Assembly: GCF_001870205.1 (NCBI RefSeq)
Contig: NZ_CP017267.1
Span: 546,501-610,500, forward strand
Origin: Vagococcus teuberi
GTDB taxonomy: Bacteria > Bacillota > Bacilli > Lactobacillales > Vagococcaceae
DNA: 64,000 nucleotides
Reading direction: 5' to 3'
Position 1 is the first letter of the stretch; the number at the start of each line of letters is the position of its first letter. Of this stretch, positions 46,643 through 56,599 are shown piece after piece. A program made the position numbers and the translations under genes. Under the pieces are notes generated by a model. The model was not told where the DNA came from. It worked only from the letters and a program-made list of their open reading frames with translations, and made no database searches.

Positions 46643-47812
46643 GTGAAGTTAAAAAAAGAGGGAAGTCCTAAGTCTTTATTCTATCGTTTGTTTTTAAACA
46701 ACAAGCTAGTAACAGGCTTAATGGTTGTATTGTTAATACTACTCATACTATTAGTATTTACTAAAGTATCTGACTTATTTACACCGGTCGCACAATTTTT
46801 AGGCATTGTTGGTGTACCAATCATTGTTTCAGGTTTACTGTACTACTTGCTAAATCCAGTAGTCAATTTTTTTGAAAAACGTGGCATAAAACGCGTTTAT
46901 ACCATTAGTTTACTTTTTATTACTATTTTAGGTTTAATTATTTGGGGAATTGTTATTCTTGTTCCAAAAATTGAATACCAAACAAAAAGTTTTATTTCAG
47001 AATGGCCACATTATTGGGATGTTATTGAACGAAAAACCACAGAGTTCGTATCTTTACCTGCTCTGAGTCAATTTAGTGAGCCTTTTGAGAAATACTTTAA
47101 TGAACTAACAAATTCTATTAGTAGTCTAGCAAAAACTTTATCTAAAACAACATTTAACAGTTTAGGTAATATCGTCGGAGCGGTAGCAAATGTTGTTGTG
47201 ACTGCTATTACTGTACCGTTTATTTTGTTCTATTTATTAAAAGATGGCCGGCAATTAGTTCCGTACATTACGCCAGCTATTCCAATAAAAATGCGAAAGC
47301 CAACACTTAAAGTGTTAGAAGATATTAATAAACAATTATCTTCTTACGTACGAGGTCAAGTAACAGTAGCATTTGCTGTTGCGGTAATGTTTATGATTGG
47401 TTTTAGTGTTATAGGACTTGAATATAGTGTGACGTTAGGTATATTAGCAGGTTTGTTAAATTTAATTCCTTATATAGGATCTGCTCTAGCAACAATTCCG
47501 GCGATTATATTAGCCTTTGTTAGTGGTCCTAAAATGTTAATTGCTGTGATTATAGTATTTATTATTGAGCAAACAGTTGAAGGACGTGTAATTTCACCTT
47601 TAATTTTAGGCAGTCAGTTAGATATTCATCCTATAACGATTATTTTTGTCTTGTTATCAGCTGGTAAATTATTTGGTGTATTAGGAGTGATATTAGGTAT
47701 ACCTGGATATGCTGCTATGAAAGTGGTTGTCATTCATGTGTTTAATTGGTACAAAGAAGTATCAGGTTTGTATGAAGAAGAACAAGAGGAAGAAACACCA
47801 AGTGTGACTTAA
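46643..47812 (+). CDS. AI-2E family transporter (PerM-like)
   Basis: A 389-residue membrane protein with about eight transmembrane segments, the AI-2E/PerM fold. The N-terminal pair of helices is at about 18-62, a long extracellular region follows (about 110-165), and the C-terminal core includes 'GLLNLIPYIGSALATIPAIILAF', 'EGRVISPLILGSQLDIHPITIIFVLL' and 'GVLGVILGIPGYAAMKV'. Members are linked to autoinducer-2 export or Na+/H+ antiport; the substrate here is unknown. The start is a GTG after GGGGGAAG. It forms a two-gene operon with the GutA-like gene. Confidence 0.88.
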   Translation: MKLKKEGSPKSLFYRLFLNNKLVTGLMVVLLILLILLVFTKVSDLFTPVAQFLGIVGVPIIVSGLLYYLLNPVVNFFEKRGIKRVYTISLLFITILGLIIWGIVILVPKIEYQTKSFISEWPHYWDVIERKTTEFVSLPALSQFSEPFEKYFNELTNSISSLAKTLSKTTFNSLGNIVGAVANVVVTAITVPFILFYLLKDGRQLVPYITPAIPIKMRKPTLKVLEDINKQLSSYVRGQVTVAFAVAVMFMIGFSVIGLEYSVTLGILAGLLNLIPYIGSALATIPAIILAFVSGPKMLIAVIIVFIIEQTVEGRVISPLILGSQLDIHPITIIFVLLSAGKLFGVLGVILGIPGYAAMKVVVIHVFNWYKEVSGLYEEEQEEETPSVT

Positions 47813-47847
47813 AAAAGTCCAGGAAATTTGATTTCCTAGACTTTTTT
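47811..47847 (+). terminator. Terminator after the AI-2E family transporter gene
   Basis: Stem AAAAAGTCcAGGAAA with TTTCCTaGACTTTTTT, small loop, T-run to 47847. Confidence 0.88.
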
Positions 47848-47974
47848 ATTTTGTCTAAAAACTTTAAGTAGATAGTAATACCTTTCTCACATTTATCTTA
47901 AAAAAGATTCATAAATAAGTGTTTTAATAATACTGTTCTTGGCTAAGAAAAAAGAGATATAGAGACCTAATCAC

Positions 47975-48832
47975 TTAATTAAACGATAGAAACTCAGTTA
48001 ATATTTTTGGGAAGTACCTATTTTTTAAGTAAACCCATTGATATGAGTAAGTAAGAGTAGGAAGTGTCACTTCATGTATATAAATACTTTTAGGTAATTC
48101 TCGTAGTAAAAATTCTGGAATAAAACTAACACATTGATTGGTTTTAATCAATTGTAAGAGCAGTTTCACATCTGCGCAGCTTGTAATGTTTTTTTTGCAG
48201 CCAATCGAATTGTTTAACCAAAGAGTCAATTCTTTATACAATTTTTCATCTTTGTGTAGAGGTAAGATAATATCTTTTGACTGACGTAATATTTCATTCA
48301 TTGTCCAATGCTCATCATAATTATCAGAGTAAACGAGGTAAACAGGAACCGTTTCTTTGTTAATTGAAATAAATTCATCCTCATTGAGGGCATAGTGAGT
48401 TAGAGCAACGTCAATTTGTCTTGCTTCCAACATTTCTTGCAATGTAGCTTGATCGTTTTGAAAAATATTCAATTTAATATCTGGATATGTTTTTGAATAG
48501 TTTTTAATAGTTGAATATAAAATGGTTGATAGTAGTGCGTCGACGCCAATATTAATCGAACCAAGTATTCCAACGTTACTATCTTGTATGCGTTGTTTGG
48601 CTTGATTGATTTGGGCGGTGATGGACAGTGCTTCATCATACATAATACACCCACTAGGAGTGAGGTGATGTTGTTTTTTATGTCTTTCTATTAGAATTGT
48701 ACCTAACTCAGTTTCTAGTTGCTTTAACATTTGACTTAAAGCTGATTGAGCAATATTAAGTTTTTTTGCGGCATCAGAGATAGTATTTGATTCTGCTATG
48801 GCAATAAAATAAGTTAGTTGTCTGATATCCAT
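47975..48832 (-). CDS. LysR family transcriptional regulator
   Basis: A 285-residue regulator. The N-terminal winged HTH is 'QLTYFIAIAESNTISDAAKKLNIAQSALSQMLKQLETELG'; a LysR effector-binding domain follows from about residue 90 ('GSINIGVDALLSTILYSTIKNYSKTYPDIKLNIF'). Its target is not evident: the divergent neighbour is a small unknown gene, and it could also regulate itself. An AGGAG sequence precedes the ATG. Confidence 0.92.
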   Translation of the reverse strand: MDIRQLTYFIAIAESNTISDAAKKLNIAQSALSQMLKQLETELGTILIERHKKQHHLTPSGCIMYDEALSITAQINQAKQRIQDSNVGILGSINIGVDALLSTILYSTIKNYSKTYPDIKLNIFQNDQATLQEMLEARQIDVALTHYALNEDEFISINKETVPVYLVYSDNYDEHWTMNEILRQSKDIILPLHKDEKLYKELTLWLNNSIGCKKNITSCADVKLLLQLIKTNQCVSFIPEFLLRELPKSIYIHEVTLPTLTYSYQWVYLKNRYFPKILTEFLSFN

Positions 48833-48919
48833 TTGATTATCTCCTTTCGTATTAGAAAATAATTAAAAAATTAGATAATTTTAATGATATCAAAAAAATG
48901 GATAAACGTCATTAATTAA

Positions 48920-48948
48920 TTGGATAGAACGTTAAAATAGAATATAGA
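48920..48948 (+). promoter_or_regulatory. Promoter of the 96-residue hypothetical gene
   Basis: TTGGAT (48920-48925), 17-base spacer, TATAGA (48943-48948). It lies in the 144-base region divergent from the LysR gene. Confidence 0.55.
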
Positions 48949-48976
48949 TTTTATTAAAGTTGAAGGGAAGAATGTT

Positions 48977-49267
48977 ATGAAATCAGAAGAGCTTAAAAAA
49001 GAAGATACAATAAATCGTATTGTAGAAACTATCGAGAAAATGGATAAGCATTTGGCTGATTATGAAAAAGAGGAAAAAACAACACAAAACAGATTAAAAG
49101 AATGGTTTTTTGAAAAAGAAGCCTTACATGATATTCGCCATATTTTACATGAAATTGATAAATATGAGAATGATGACTACAAAGAATTACGACCAGTAGA
49201 TGAAAATTTTATGGAGCTTGGATTGGATGCACAAACTGCTTCTTTTATGAGAGATTATTTTTGTTAA
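48977..49267 (+). CDS. Hypothetical 96-residue protein
   Basis: Not recognised. It is highly charged, with heptad-like helical stretches (about 8-40 and 50-70) and no signal peptide or membrane segment. AAGGGAAG precedes the ATG. It is convergent with zwf and divergent from the LysR gene. A small helical, probably cytoplasmic protein of unknown role. Confidence 0.7.
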   Translation: MKSEELKKEDTINRIVETIEKMDKHLADYEKEEKTTQNRLKEWFFEKEALHDIRHILHEIDKYENDDYKELRPVDENFMELGLDAQTASFMRDYFC

Positions 49268-49276
49268 TATAAATAT

Positions 49277-49314
49277 AAAAAGAGACGTCGATTTAGAATT
49301 TGACGTCTCTTTTG
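49277..49314. terminator. Bidirectional terminator between the hypothetical gene and zwf
   Basis: Stem AAAAGAGACGTC (49277-49288 region) with GACGTCTCTTTT (49302-49313), loop about 13. A-run on the left and T-run on the right serve both strands. Confidence 0.9.
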
Positions 49315-49316
49315 TA

Positions 49317-50825
49317 TTATAGTAATTCTTTTTCTCGATACCATTGTTCAGGTTCCCAAACCCAACTACGGCCATCTTTTTCTAGTAAATCGAACGATTC
49401 TTTTGGTCCCATAGTTCGAGCTGAATAAGTTGGAATAGCACCTGTTTCTTTATCCCAAGTTTGTCTTATAATATCAACAATTTTCCATGACGCAGCTACT
49501 TCGTCCCAATGAGTGAAGTTAGTTGCGTCTCCTTTAAGACAATCAAGCAGGAGTTTTTCATAGGCCTCAGGGCTATTCTCAAGTGTTTCACTTGAATGGC
49601 GATAGTTTAATTTAACAGGATCTACTGCAAAACCAGGACCAACTTCTTTTCCGTTAAGAGTTAAAGAAAATCCTTCTGTTGGTTGGATATAGATAGTTAA
49701 AATATTTTCAGGTAATTCTTCAGATTGTGTTGATTCACGAAAAACGTTGATAGGTGTTGGTTTAAACACAATATTTATACGTGTCCCTTTTTCAGTTAGA
49801 CGTTTACCTGTACGAATATAGAAAGGAACTCCTGACCATCTAAATGTGTCAATCATAAATTTACCAGCTACAAACGTTTCGGTTGAAGAAGTAGGGTCAA
49901 CATCTTTTTCATCATGGTATCCAACAAAATTATTATTTCCAAGAAGTCCACTTGAGTATTGTCCTCGAACAAAGTTTTCTTTGACTTCTTCTTCGTTATA
50001 GATGCGAATTGATTCAAGGGCATTAATTTTTTCTGTACGAATAGCGCGATCAGAAAAGATAGTTGGTGGTTCCATAGCAAGTAGAGCAACCACCTGAAGA
50101 ATGTGATTTTGTACCATATCTTTTAATGCCCCACTCTTATCATAATATCCACCACGTTCTTCTACCCCTAAAGATTCGGCTAATGTGATTTGCACATTGT
50201 CAATATAATGATGATTCCATAACGATTCAAAAATGTTGTTTCCAAAACGAATAGCAGAAATATTTTGTACCATTTCTTTTCCTAAGTAGTGATCAATACG
50301 GAAAATTTGGTCTTCAGTAAACGCAGCAGAAATCGAATCATTTAACTCTTTTGCAGTTTTGTAGTCCGTTCCAAATGGTTTTTCGATGATAAGGCGATTG
50401 AATCCATCGTCACTTAAAATATGTTCTGATTTGATGTGTTGTGCGATTGTTCCAAAGAAACTTGGTGCCATCGCCAAGTAAAAAATACGATTGCCCTCTA
50501 GTTGATACTCCTCATTTAATTCACTCGCTAATTTTTCAAGGGTGACATATTCTTCTGTATTAGTAACATTATGAGCTTGGTAATAAAAATGAGACGTAAA
50601 AGAATCTATTTCTTTTGGTGTTGGGTTTAATTCTTTGATACTTTCAGTGACAACTTCTCTAAAATGGTCATTTGTCCATTCGCGTCTAGCTGTTCCAATC
50701 ACCGCAAAGTGTTTGCCAATTGCTCCTTTACGGAATAAACGAAAAAGAGATGGGTATAATTTTCGTTTGGCTAAATCTCCAGTTCCCCCAAAGATGATAA
50801 ATAAAGCTTTGTTTTCTTGAGTCAT
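49317..50825 (-). CDS. zwf: Glucose-6-phosphate 1-dehydrogenase
   Basis: First enzyme of the oxidative pentose-phosphate path; 502 residues, normal length. The nucleotide-binding loop 'FGGTGDLAKRKLYPSLF' begins near residue 12, and the substrate-site signature 'RIDHYLGKE' is at 176-184. The later blocks 'FYIRTGKRL' and 'WEPEQWY' at the end are also typical. The start is ATG at 50825; the open frame upstream has no ribosome site of quality. It is a single gene on the minus strand. Confidence 0.97.
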   Translation of the reverse strand: MTQENKALFIIFGGTGDLAKRKLYPSLFRLFRKGAIGKHFAVIGTARREWTNDHFREVVTESIKELNPTPKEIDSFTSHFYYQAHNVTNTEEYVTLEKLASELNEEYQLEGNRIFYLAMAPSFFGTIAQHIKSEHILSDDGFNRLIIEKPFGTDYKTAKELNDSISAAFTEDQIFRIDHYLGKEMVQNISAIRFGNNIFESLWNHHYIDNVQITLAESLGVEERGGYYDKSGALKDMVQNHILQVVALLAMEPPTIFSDRAIRTEKINALESIRIYNEEEVKENFVRGQYSSGLLGNNNFVGYHDEKDVDPTSSTETFVAGKFMIDTFRWSGVPFYIRTGKRLTEKGTRINIVFKPTPINVFRESTQSEELPENILTIYIQPTEGFSLTLNGKEVGPGFAVDPVKLNYRHSSETLENSPEAYEKLLLDCLKGDATNFTHWDEVAASWKIVDIIRQTWDKETGAIPTYSARTMGPKESFDLLEKDGRSWVWEPEQWYREKELL

Positions 50826-50970
50826 CTTATTTCCTACTTTCCTTACGAAATATCTGAATAATCTTATTATTGGTCTTATTTTACTTGTAAAAGAGATACA
50901 AATCAATAAATTAAAGTTTTATGAGATTTTTTTTCACGTAATCATCACGAGAAAGTAATCCTTATTTCTA

Positions 50971-50979
50971 TGATATAAT
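50971..50979 (+). promoter_or_regulatory. Extended -10 promoter of the thioesterase gene
   Basis: TGATATAAT (50971-50979) is an extended -10 with a consensus TATAAT, 30 bases before the ATG. No clear -35 is present. Confidence 0.65.
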
Positions 50980-51008
50980 TAATTAAAAATATATGAGAGG
51001 TTGAGAAT

Positions 51009-51752
51009 ATGGCAAAAAAATTTACTGAAAAGTACACAATTCCATATTACGATTGTGACTCTGAGGGTATGTTAAAAGTTCCTATGTTGATTAAGATGAT
51101 GATAAGAACATCTAGTAATCAAAGTAATTCTTTAGGCGTTAATGATAGGTTATTAAAGCAATTTAACGTTAATTGGATCATTACGCAACATGATTTACAA
51201 ATAACTGATCTTCCTAAAGTAGATGATGACATATATATTACAACACAGGCAGAGAGTTACAATAAATATTTCTGTTACCGTCGTTTTTGGTTACATGATA
51301 GTGATAATAACGAATTAGCTTCTATGGAGTCAACATTTGCATTGATGGATATATCTACTAGAAAAGTTCATGCAGTACCAGATGAGATAATTGCCCCCTT
51401 TGACTCTGAAAAAATTAAGCGAATCAAAAGGGGAGAAAACATTCCAAAGCTTCATGAAGATAATATCAATCGTTCATTTGATGCAAGTTTTTGGGATATA
51501 GATGACAATCATCATGTTAATAATGCTACTTATCCGGCTTGGATGATGGATAGCTTATCCTATGATTTTTTAATAAATCATCAACCAACTCGCGTGATGA
51601 TTAAATTTAATAAAGAGATTCGTTATGGAGAATCCGTTCAGAGTATAGTAGAAAAAACGGATGAATTAAAAACTATTCATCAAATTAAATCAGGGGATAT
51701 TCTGTGTGCTGAGGGATTGATACAGTGGGGAAAAAGACTAATAAATAGTTAG
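51009..51752 (+). CDS. Acyl-ACP thioesterase
   Basis: A 247-residue double hot-dog fold protein that releases fatty acids from acyl carrier protein. N-terminal block 'YTIPYYDCDSEGMLKVPMLIKMMIRTSSNQSNSLGV' and 'NWIITQHDLQI' are typical of the bacterial FatA/B-like family. The second hot-dog has 'FDASFWDIDDNHHVNNATYPAWMMDSL', with the conserved Asp-Asn-His-xx-Asn active-site pattern. It is a single gene divergent from zwf. Confidence 0.9.
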   Translation: MAKKFTEKYTIPYYDCDSEGMLKVPMLIKMMIRTSSNQSNSLGVNDRLLKQFNVNWIITQHDLQITDLPKVDDDIYITTQAESYNKYFCYRRFWLHDSDNNELASMESTFALMDISTRKVHAVPDEIIAPFDSEKIKRIKRGENIPKLHEDNINRSFDASFWDIDDNHHVNNATYPAWMMDSLSYDFLINHQPTRVMIKFNKEIRYGESVQSIVEKTDELKTIHQIKSGDILCAEGLIQWGKRLINS

Positions 51753-51827
51753 GTATACTATCATTTGCATATTAAGTTAAAATCATGCACACTTAAATTA
51801 TAAAAATAAAAAGGGAGTTGCAAAATT

Positions 51828-52994
51828 TTGATTGAATTTCAAAATGTGTCGAAAATATATAAAGGAAATAAAAAAGCAGTATCTGATATGAACTTATTAT
51901 TTGGAGATGGGGAGTTTGTTTGTTTTATTGGAACAAGTGGTAGTGGTAAGACAACTGCAATGCGTATGATAAATCGTATGATAGAACCCACATCAGGCAA
52001 AATATTAATTGATGGCAAAGACATCATGACAGAAAATCCTGTTGATTTACGTCGTAGTATTGGTTACGTCATTCAAAATATTGGTCTGCTACCCCATATG
52101 ACAATTAGAGATAATATTACACTAGTCCCTAAGTTATTGAAATGGCCTGAAGAAGAACGCAATGAAATAGCAGAAAGATTGATTAAGTTAGTTGAGCTGC
52201 CTAAAGAAATGCTTGATCGCTATCCAAATGAATTATCTGGTGGACAACAACAACGTATCGGTGTGATTCGTGCGTTGGCTGCTGATCAAAATATTATTTT
52301 GATGGATGAGCCTTTTGGAGCATTAGATCCTATTACTCGCGATTCATTACAAGATTTTGTTAAAGAATTGCAAGAAAAAATGGGGAAAACGATTGTATTT
52401 GTTACACATGATATGGATGAAGCTCTAAAATTAGCAACGAAAATTGTAGTCATGAGTCATGGAAAAGTGGTTCAATGTGACACACCTGAAAATATTTTAC
52501 GTAATCCAGCGAATGATTTTGTCCGCGAATTAATCGGGAAAGAGCGTTTGATGCATAGTCAGCAAGACTTTATTACAGTAGGTGAAGTCATGATGAAACG
52601 TGCTATTTCGATTACACCAGAAAAATCATTGTCTCAAGCGATTCGTTTGATGCGTGAAAAACGAGTGGATACGTTACTTGTTGTCGATGGCAATAATGTC
52701 TTAAAAGGCTTTATTGATGTTGAGTCTATTAATGATAAGCGTGGATACTCAACAAGTGTTGGGGATATTATGGAGCTTGATGTATTCTATATTAAACAAA
52801 CAGCCCTTTTAAGAGATGCCATTCAACGTATCTTAAAACGTGGTTTGAAATATGTGCCAGTAGTTGATGACAATAAAAAACTAGTCGGAATTTTAACTCG
52901 TTCATCTCTTGTAGACATGGTTTATGATACGATTTGGGGAGAAGAGGATTCATCATCTGAAGATGAAACACCAGTAGAGAAGGAGGAAGTATAA
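51828..52994 (+). CDS. opuCA: Glycine betaine/carnitine/choline ABC transporter ATPase (OpuCA type)
   Basis: A 388-residue ATPase of an osmolyte importer. Walker A GTSGSGKT is at 35-42, the signature is '[15 protein letters not shown]', and Walker B is '[13 protein letters not shown]'. Two C-terminal CBS domains (about 252-370) sense ionic strength or nucleotides in this family. The start is a TTG after AAGGGAG; no ATG is suitable. It begins a four-gene operon whose junctions are all TAATG overlaps. Confidence 0.94.
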   Translation: MIEFQNVSKIYKGNKKAVSDMNLLFGDGEFVCFIGTSGSGKTTAMRMINRMIEPTSGKILIDGKDIMTENPVDLRRSIGYVIQNIGLLPHMTIRDNITLVPKLLKWPEEERNEIAERLIKLVELPKEMLDRYPNELSGGQQQRIGVIRALAADQNIILMDEPFGALDPITRDSLQDFVKELQEKMGKTIVFVTHDMDEALKLATKIVVMSHGKVVQCDTPENILRNPANDFVRELIGKERLMHSQQDFITVGEVMMKRAISITPEKSLSQAIRLMREKRVDTLLVVDGNNVLKGFIDVESINDKRGYSTSVGDIMELDVFYIKQTALLRDAIQRILKRGLKYVPVVDDNKKLVGILTRSSLVDMVYDTIWGEEDSSSEDETPVEKEEV

Positions 52995-53629
52995 TGAATA
53001 CCTTCTTATTGGAAAATGGAAATGAATTAGTTGTCAAAATATTTGAACATATATATATTTCAGTCATCGCTTTACTACTTGGTGTGATTGTAGCGGTACC
53101 TTTAGGCATTGCATTGACTCGCACAAATAAATTAGCAAACATTATCATTGGACTTGCTAGTGTATTACAAACTATTCCTTCGTTAGCTTTATTAACAATG
53201 TTTATACCTTTTTTTGGGGTCGGGAAAATGACCGCAGTTGTCGCGTTGTTCATCTATTCGCTTCTACCTATTTTAAGAAATACATATTTGGGTATTAAAG
53301 GAGTAGATCCTAATATGGTAGATGCAGCTAAAGGAATGGGGATGACCGACTATGAACAAATTCGTTTGGTAGAAGTTCCACTTGCCTTGCCTACAATTAT
53401 GCGTGGTATTCGTTTAGGAACGGTTTACGTTATTGCTTGGGCAACTTTAGCCTCGTATATTGGTGGTGGTGGTTTAGGTGATTTAATTTTTAGTGGATTG
53501 AACTTATACAAACCAGAATTAATTATTGGAGGAACTATTCCAGTGGTGCTACTAGCTTTAATAAGTGATTTTTTGTTAGGACTATTAGAAAAAAGACTAT
53601 CTCCCAAAATGAAGGAGGCTAATAGTTAA
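52994..53629 (+). CDS. opuCB: Osmolyte ABC transporter permease (OpuCB type)
   Basis: A 211-residue permease with about five or six transmembrane segments. It carries '[29 protein letters not shown]' and the ATPase-contact loop '[24 protein letters not shown]'. Its start overlaps the opuCA stop by one base (TAATG), which implies coupled translation. It is a paralogue of the fourth gene of the operon. Confidence 0.93.
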   Translation: MNTFLLENGNELVVKIFEHIYISVIALLLGVIVAVPLGIALTRTNKLANIIIGLASVLQTIPSLALLTMFIPFFGVGKMTAVVALFIYSLLPILRNTYLGIKGVDPNMVDAAKGMGMTDYEQIRLVEVPLALPTIMRGIRLGTVYVIAWATLASYIGGGGLGDLIFSGLNLYKPELIIGGTIPVVLLALISDFLLGLLEKRLSPKMKEANS

Positions 53630-54558
53630 TGAGAACAAAACAAAACAAATTATTATTCATTTTAATGATAGGGCTTCTCTTTTTAACAGGTTGCGAATTA
53701 CCTGGATTAGGTGGTGGAAAAGGAGATACTCAAACCATTCGTGTCGGATCTTTGGCCACAACGGAAAATCAGATATTAGCCAATTTGGTTAAAGGGATGA
53801 TTGAACATTATACAGATGATAAAGTCGTTCTTATCAATAATTTGGGAACAAGTACAGTAGCACACAATGCAATGGTTAATGGAGATATTGATATTTCTGC
53901 TGGTCGTTATACAGGGACGGACTTAAGTGGGACACTAAATTTACCTGCTGAAAAAGATCCAGAAAAAGCGTTTGATATTGTTTCAGAAGAATTTAACAAG
54001 CGATATCATCAAACATGGTTACCTTCTTATGGATTCGCTAATACTTATGCTTTTATGGTATCAAAGGAAACAGCTGAAAAATATAATTTGAAAAAAATTA
54101 GTGATTTGAAAAATGTTGCCGATCAACTAACAGCTGGTGTTGATACATCTTGGATGAAACGTGATGGAGACGGTTATCAAGCATTCTCAGACACATATGA
54201 CGTCGATTTTAAAAGGGTTTATCCTATGCAAATAGGTCTTGTATATGATGCGGTTGCTGCTGGAAAAATGGATGTTGTTTTAGGGTATTCAACAGATGGA
54301 CGTATTGCAAGTTATGATTTAGTTGTGTTAGAAGATGATTTGAGATTTTTCCCACCTTATGATGGTAGTATTGTGATTGATAATGATGTGATGAATAAAA
54401 ATCAAAAATTAAAAGAAGCATTACTTAAATTGTCTGGGAAAATAGATACAAAAACCATGCAGCAACTTAATTACGAAGCAGATAATAATCTATTAGAACC
54501 TGAAACAGTCGCAAAAAAATTCTTACGCGAAAATAACTTTTTTGAGGGGGGAAAATAA
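53629..54558 (+). CDS. opuCC: Osmolyte-binding lipoprotein (OpuCC type)
   Basis: A 309-residue extracellular receptor. The signal peptide ends in the lipobox 'FLTGC'. The mature protein has the OpuAC-type fold with 'IRVGSLATTENQILANLVKGMIEHYTDDKVVLINNLGTS' and 'YHQTWLPSYGFANTYAFMVS'. It binds quaternary ammonium compounds such as betaine or carnitine; exact specificity is not visible. Third gene of the operon, joined by TAATG on both sides. Confidence 0.93.
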   Translation: MRTKQNKLLFILMIGLLFLTGCELPGLGGGKGDTQTIRVGSLATTENQILANLVKGMIEHYTDDKVVLINNLGTSTVAHNAMVNGDIDISAGRYTGTDLSGTLNLPAEKDPEKAFDIVSEEFNKRYHQTWLPSYGFANTYAFMVSKETAEKYNLKKISDLKNVADQLTAGVDTSWMKRDGDGYQAFSDTYDVDFKRVYPMQIGLVYDAVAAGKMDVVLGYSTDGRIASYDLVVLEDDLRFFPPYDGSIVIDNDVMNKNQKLKEALLKLSGKIDTKTMQQLNYEADNNLLEPETVAKKFLRENNFFEGGK

Positions 54559-55253
54559 TGCAAGATATGAATATAATGCAACAGTTCTTTTATTATTTAC
54601 AAAACAATAGTGGTTATGTCCTCTCTCAATTTGTTAGACATTTTCTTATTTCAATCTACGGGGTCTTTTTTGCAGCTATTGTTGGGATTCCTATTGGGAT
54701 TTTTATTGCTAAAAAACGTCGATTAGCTGATTGGGTAATTGGTGCGGCAAATGTCATCCAAACAGTGCCGTCACTAGCTATGGTGTCATTGTTAATGTTG
54801 GCATTTGGTTTAGGGGTGAATACGGTTATTATCACGGTGTTCTTATACTCCTTATTACCGATTATTTCAAACACTTATACCGGTATGACACAAGTAGACA
54901 AAGACATACTTGATGCAGGAAAAGGTATGGGGATGACGCCATTCCAAAGGTTATGGATGATTGAATTGCCATTATCTATTTCTGTTTTAATGGCAGGAAT
55001 TAGAAATGCTCTTGTCGTAGCAATAGGTATTACCGCGATTGGATCATTTGTTGGAGCTGGTGGTTTAGGAGATATTATTATTAGAGGAACCAACGCGACA
55101 GATGGAACGGCTATTATTTTAGTTGGGGCGTTACCGACCGCTTTAATGGCGATAGTAACTGACTGGGTATTAGGATTGGTGGAAAAACGGCTAGATCCAG
55201 CAGGAAAACTGGTTGGGGCGTCAACGGCAGTAGACGGTAAAGACACACCATAA
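54558..55253 (+). CDS. opuCD: Osmolyte ABC transporter permease (OpuCD type)
   Basis: A 231-residue permease with about six transmembrane segments. Paralogous to OpuCB: 'LADWVIGAANVIQTVPSLAMVSLLMLAFG' and 'DAGKGMGMTPFQRLWMIELPL' correspond position by position. Two permeases form the heterodimeric channel. It is the last gene, ending before a terminator-like hairpin at 55271. Confidence 0.93.
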   Translation: MQDMNIMQQFFYYLQNNSGYVLSQFVRHFLISIYGVFFAAIVGIPIGIFIAKKRRLADWVIGAANVIQTVPSLAMVSLLMLAFGLGVNTVIITVFLYSLLPIISNTYTGMTQVDKDILDAGKGMGMTPFQRLWMIELPLSISVLMAGIRNALVVAIGITAIGSFVGAGGLGDIIIRGTNATDGTAIILVGALPTALMAIVTDWVLGLVEKRLDPAGKLVGASTAVDGKDTP

Positions 55254-55270
55254 ATAATTTAAAGAAAAAT

Positions 55271-55327
55271 TAACTTGCTTTTCATTGTTTCTAGGTGTAA
55301 TTTAGAAAAAATGAAGGCAAGTTTTTT
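55271..55327 (+). terminator. Terminator after opuCD
   Basis: AACTTGCTTTTCATT (55272-55286) pairs with AATGAAGGCAAGTT (55310-55323), with a long loop, followed by a T-run. The ribosome site of the next gene follows at once. Confidence 0.7.
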
Positions 55328-55343
55328 ATTAGGGGGAAAACCG

Positions 55344-56561
55344 ATGAGACAATTTAAAAAATCATCCAAATTAGATTATGTTAGCTATGATGTAAGAGGT
55401 CCGGTATTAGAAGAAGCAGATAGAATGACTGCTAAAGGAATTGATGTATTAAAATTAAATACTGGAAATCCTGCTGCGTTTGGTTTTAAAGCTCCTGATG
55501 AAATTATTCATGATTTAATAACTAATGCTAGAGAATCTGAAGGTTATTCAGATTCAAAAGGAATTTTTTCGGCACGAAAAGCGATTCAACAATATTGCCA
55601 ACTAAAAAAAATACCTAATGTTACGATTAACGATATTTATACTGGAAATGGTGTCAGTGAATTAATTACACTCTCAATGCAAGCGTTGATTGATAATAAC
55701 GATGAGGTTCTTGTGCCAATGCCAGATTATCCATTATGGACCGCAGCTATTACATTAGCTGGTGGTCGTGCAGTACATTATGTGTGTGATGAGGAGGCGG
55801 ATTGGTATCCTGATATTGATGATATTAAAGGTAAAATCACATCAAAAACTAAAGGGATTGTGTTGATTAACCCTAATAATCCAACAGGTGCTTTATATTC
55901 AAAAGAGTTATTATTGGAAATTGTGAAGATTGCAAGAGAGCATGAACTAATTATATATTCAGATGAAATTTACGATCGATTAGTAATGGATGGTTTGGAA
56001 CATGTATCCATTGCTAGTTTAGCTCCGGATCTATGTGTGGTGACATTCAACGGGTTATCTAAATCTCATCGAGTTGCTGGATTTCGTTGTGGTTGGATGG
56101 TCATTAGTGGTGAGAAAAAACATGTTCAAGGATATATAGAAGGAATCAATATGTTGGCTTCTATGCGACTTTGCTCAAATGTTTTATCACAACAAATTAT
56201 CCAAACAGCTTTGGGAGGTCATCAAAGTGTGGATGAATTATTATTACCGGGTGGAAGAATCTATGAGCAACGTGAATATATTACAGATGCACTAAATGCC
56301 ATTCCAGGTGTGAGTGTAAAAAAACCACAAGCTGCTTTTTATATTTTCCCTAAACTAGATATTGAGCGATTTAATATAAAAGATGATGAAAAATTTGTTT
56401 TAGACTTTTTACATGATCATCAAATTTTATTAGTCCATGGAAAAGGATTCAATATGTCTACTCCAGACCATTTTAGGATCGTATACTTACCAGAGATGGA
56501 AGAATTAAAAAAAGCGACAAAAAGTTTAGAGACTTTCTTATCAACTTATAAACAAAAATAA
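55344..56561 (+). CDS. alaA: Pyridoxal-phosphate aminotransferase, AlaA-like
   Basis: A 405-residue class I aminotransferase, the same length as E. coli AlaA and alike along its whole span ('SKLDYVSYDVRGPVLEEADRM', 'NTGNPAAFGFKAPDEI', 'YTGNGVSELI'). The PLP lysine is in 'FNGLSKSHRVAGFRCGWM'. The predicted reaction is glutamate-pyruvate transamination to alanine. I chose ATG 55344, after AGGGGG, instead of an upstream start at 55275 that falls in the terminator region. Confidence 0.88.
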   Translation: MRQFKKSSKLDYVSYDVRGPVLEEADRMTAKGIDVLKLNTGNPAAFGFKAPDEIIHDLITNARESEGYSDSKGIFSARKAIQQYCQLKKIPNVTINDIYTGNGVSELITLSMQALIDNNDEVLVPMPDYPLWTAAITLAGGRAVHYVCDEEADWYPDIDDIKGKITSKTKGIVLINPNNPTGALYSKELLLEIVKIAREHELIIYSDEIYDRLVMDGLEHVSIASLAPDLCVVTFNGLSKSHRVAGFRCGWMVISGEKKHVQGYIEGINMLASMRLCSNVLSQQIIQTALGGHQSVDELLLPGGRIYEQREYITDALNAIPGVSVKKPQAAFYIFPKLDIERFNIKDDEKFVLDFLHDHQILLVHGKGFNMSTPDHFRIVYLPEMEELKKATKSLETFLSTYKQK

Positions 56562-56599
56562 AAGTAGCAAGCCAATCCAGCTTGCTACTTTTATTTTTG
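56559..56599. terminator. Bidirectional terminator after the aminotransferase gene
   Basis: Stem AAAGTAGCAAGC with GCTTGCTACTTT, loop of seven, then T-rich sequence. It overlaps the end of the convergent DUF2187 gene. Confidence 0.88.
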
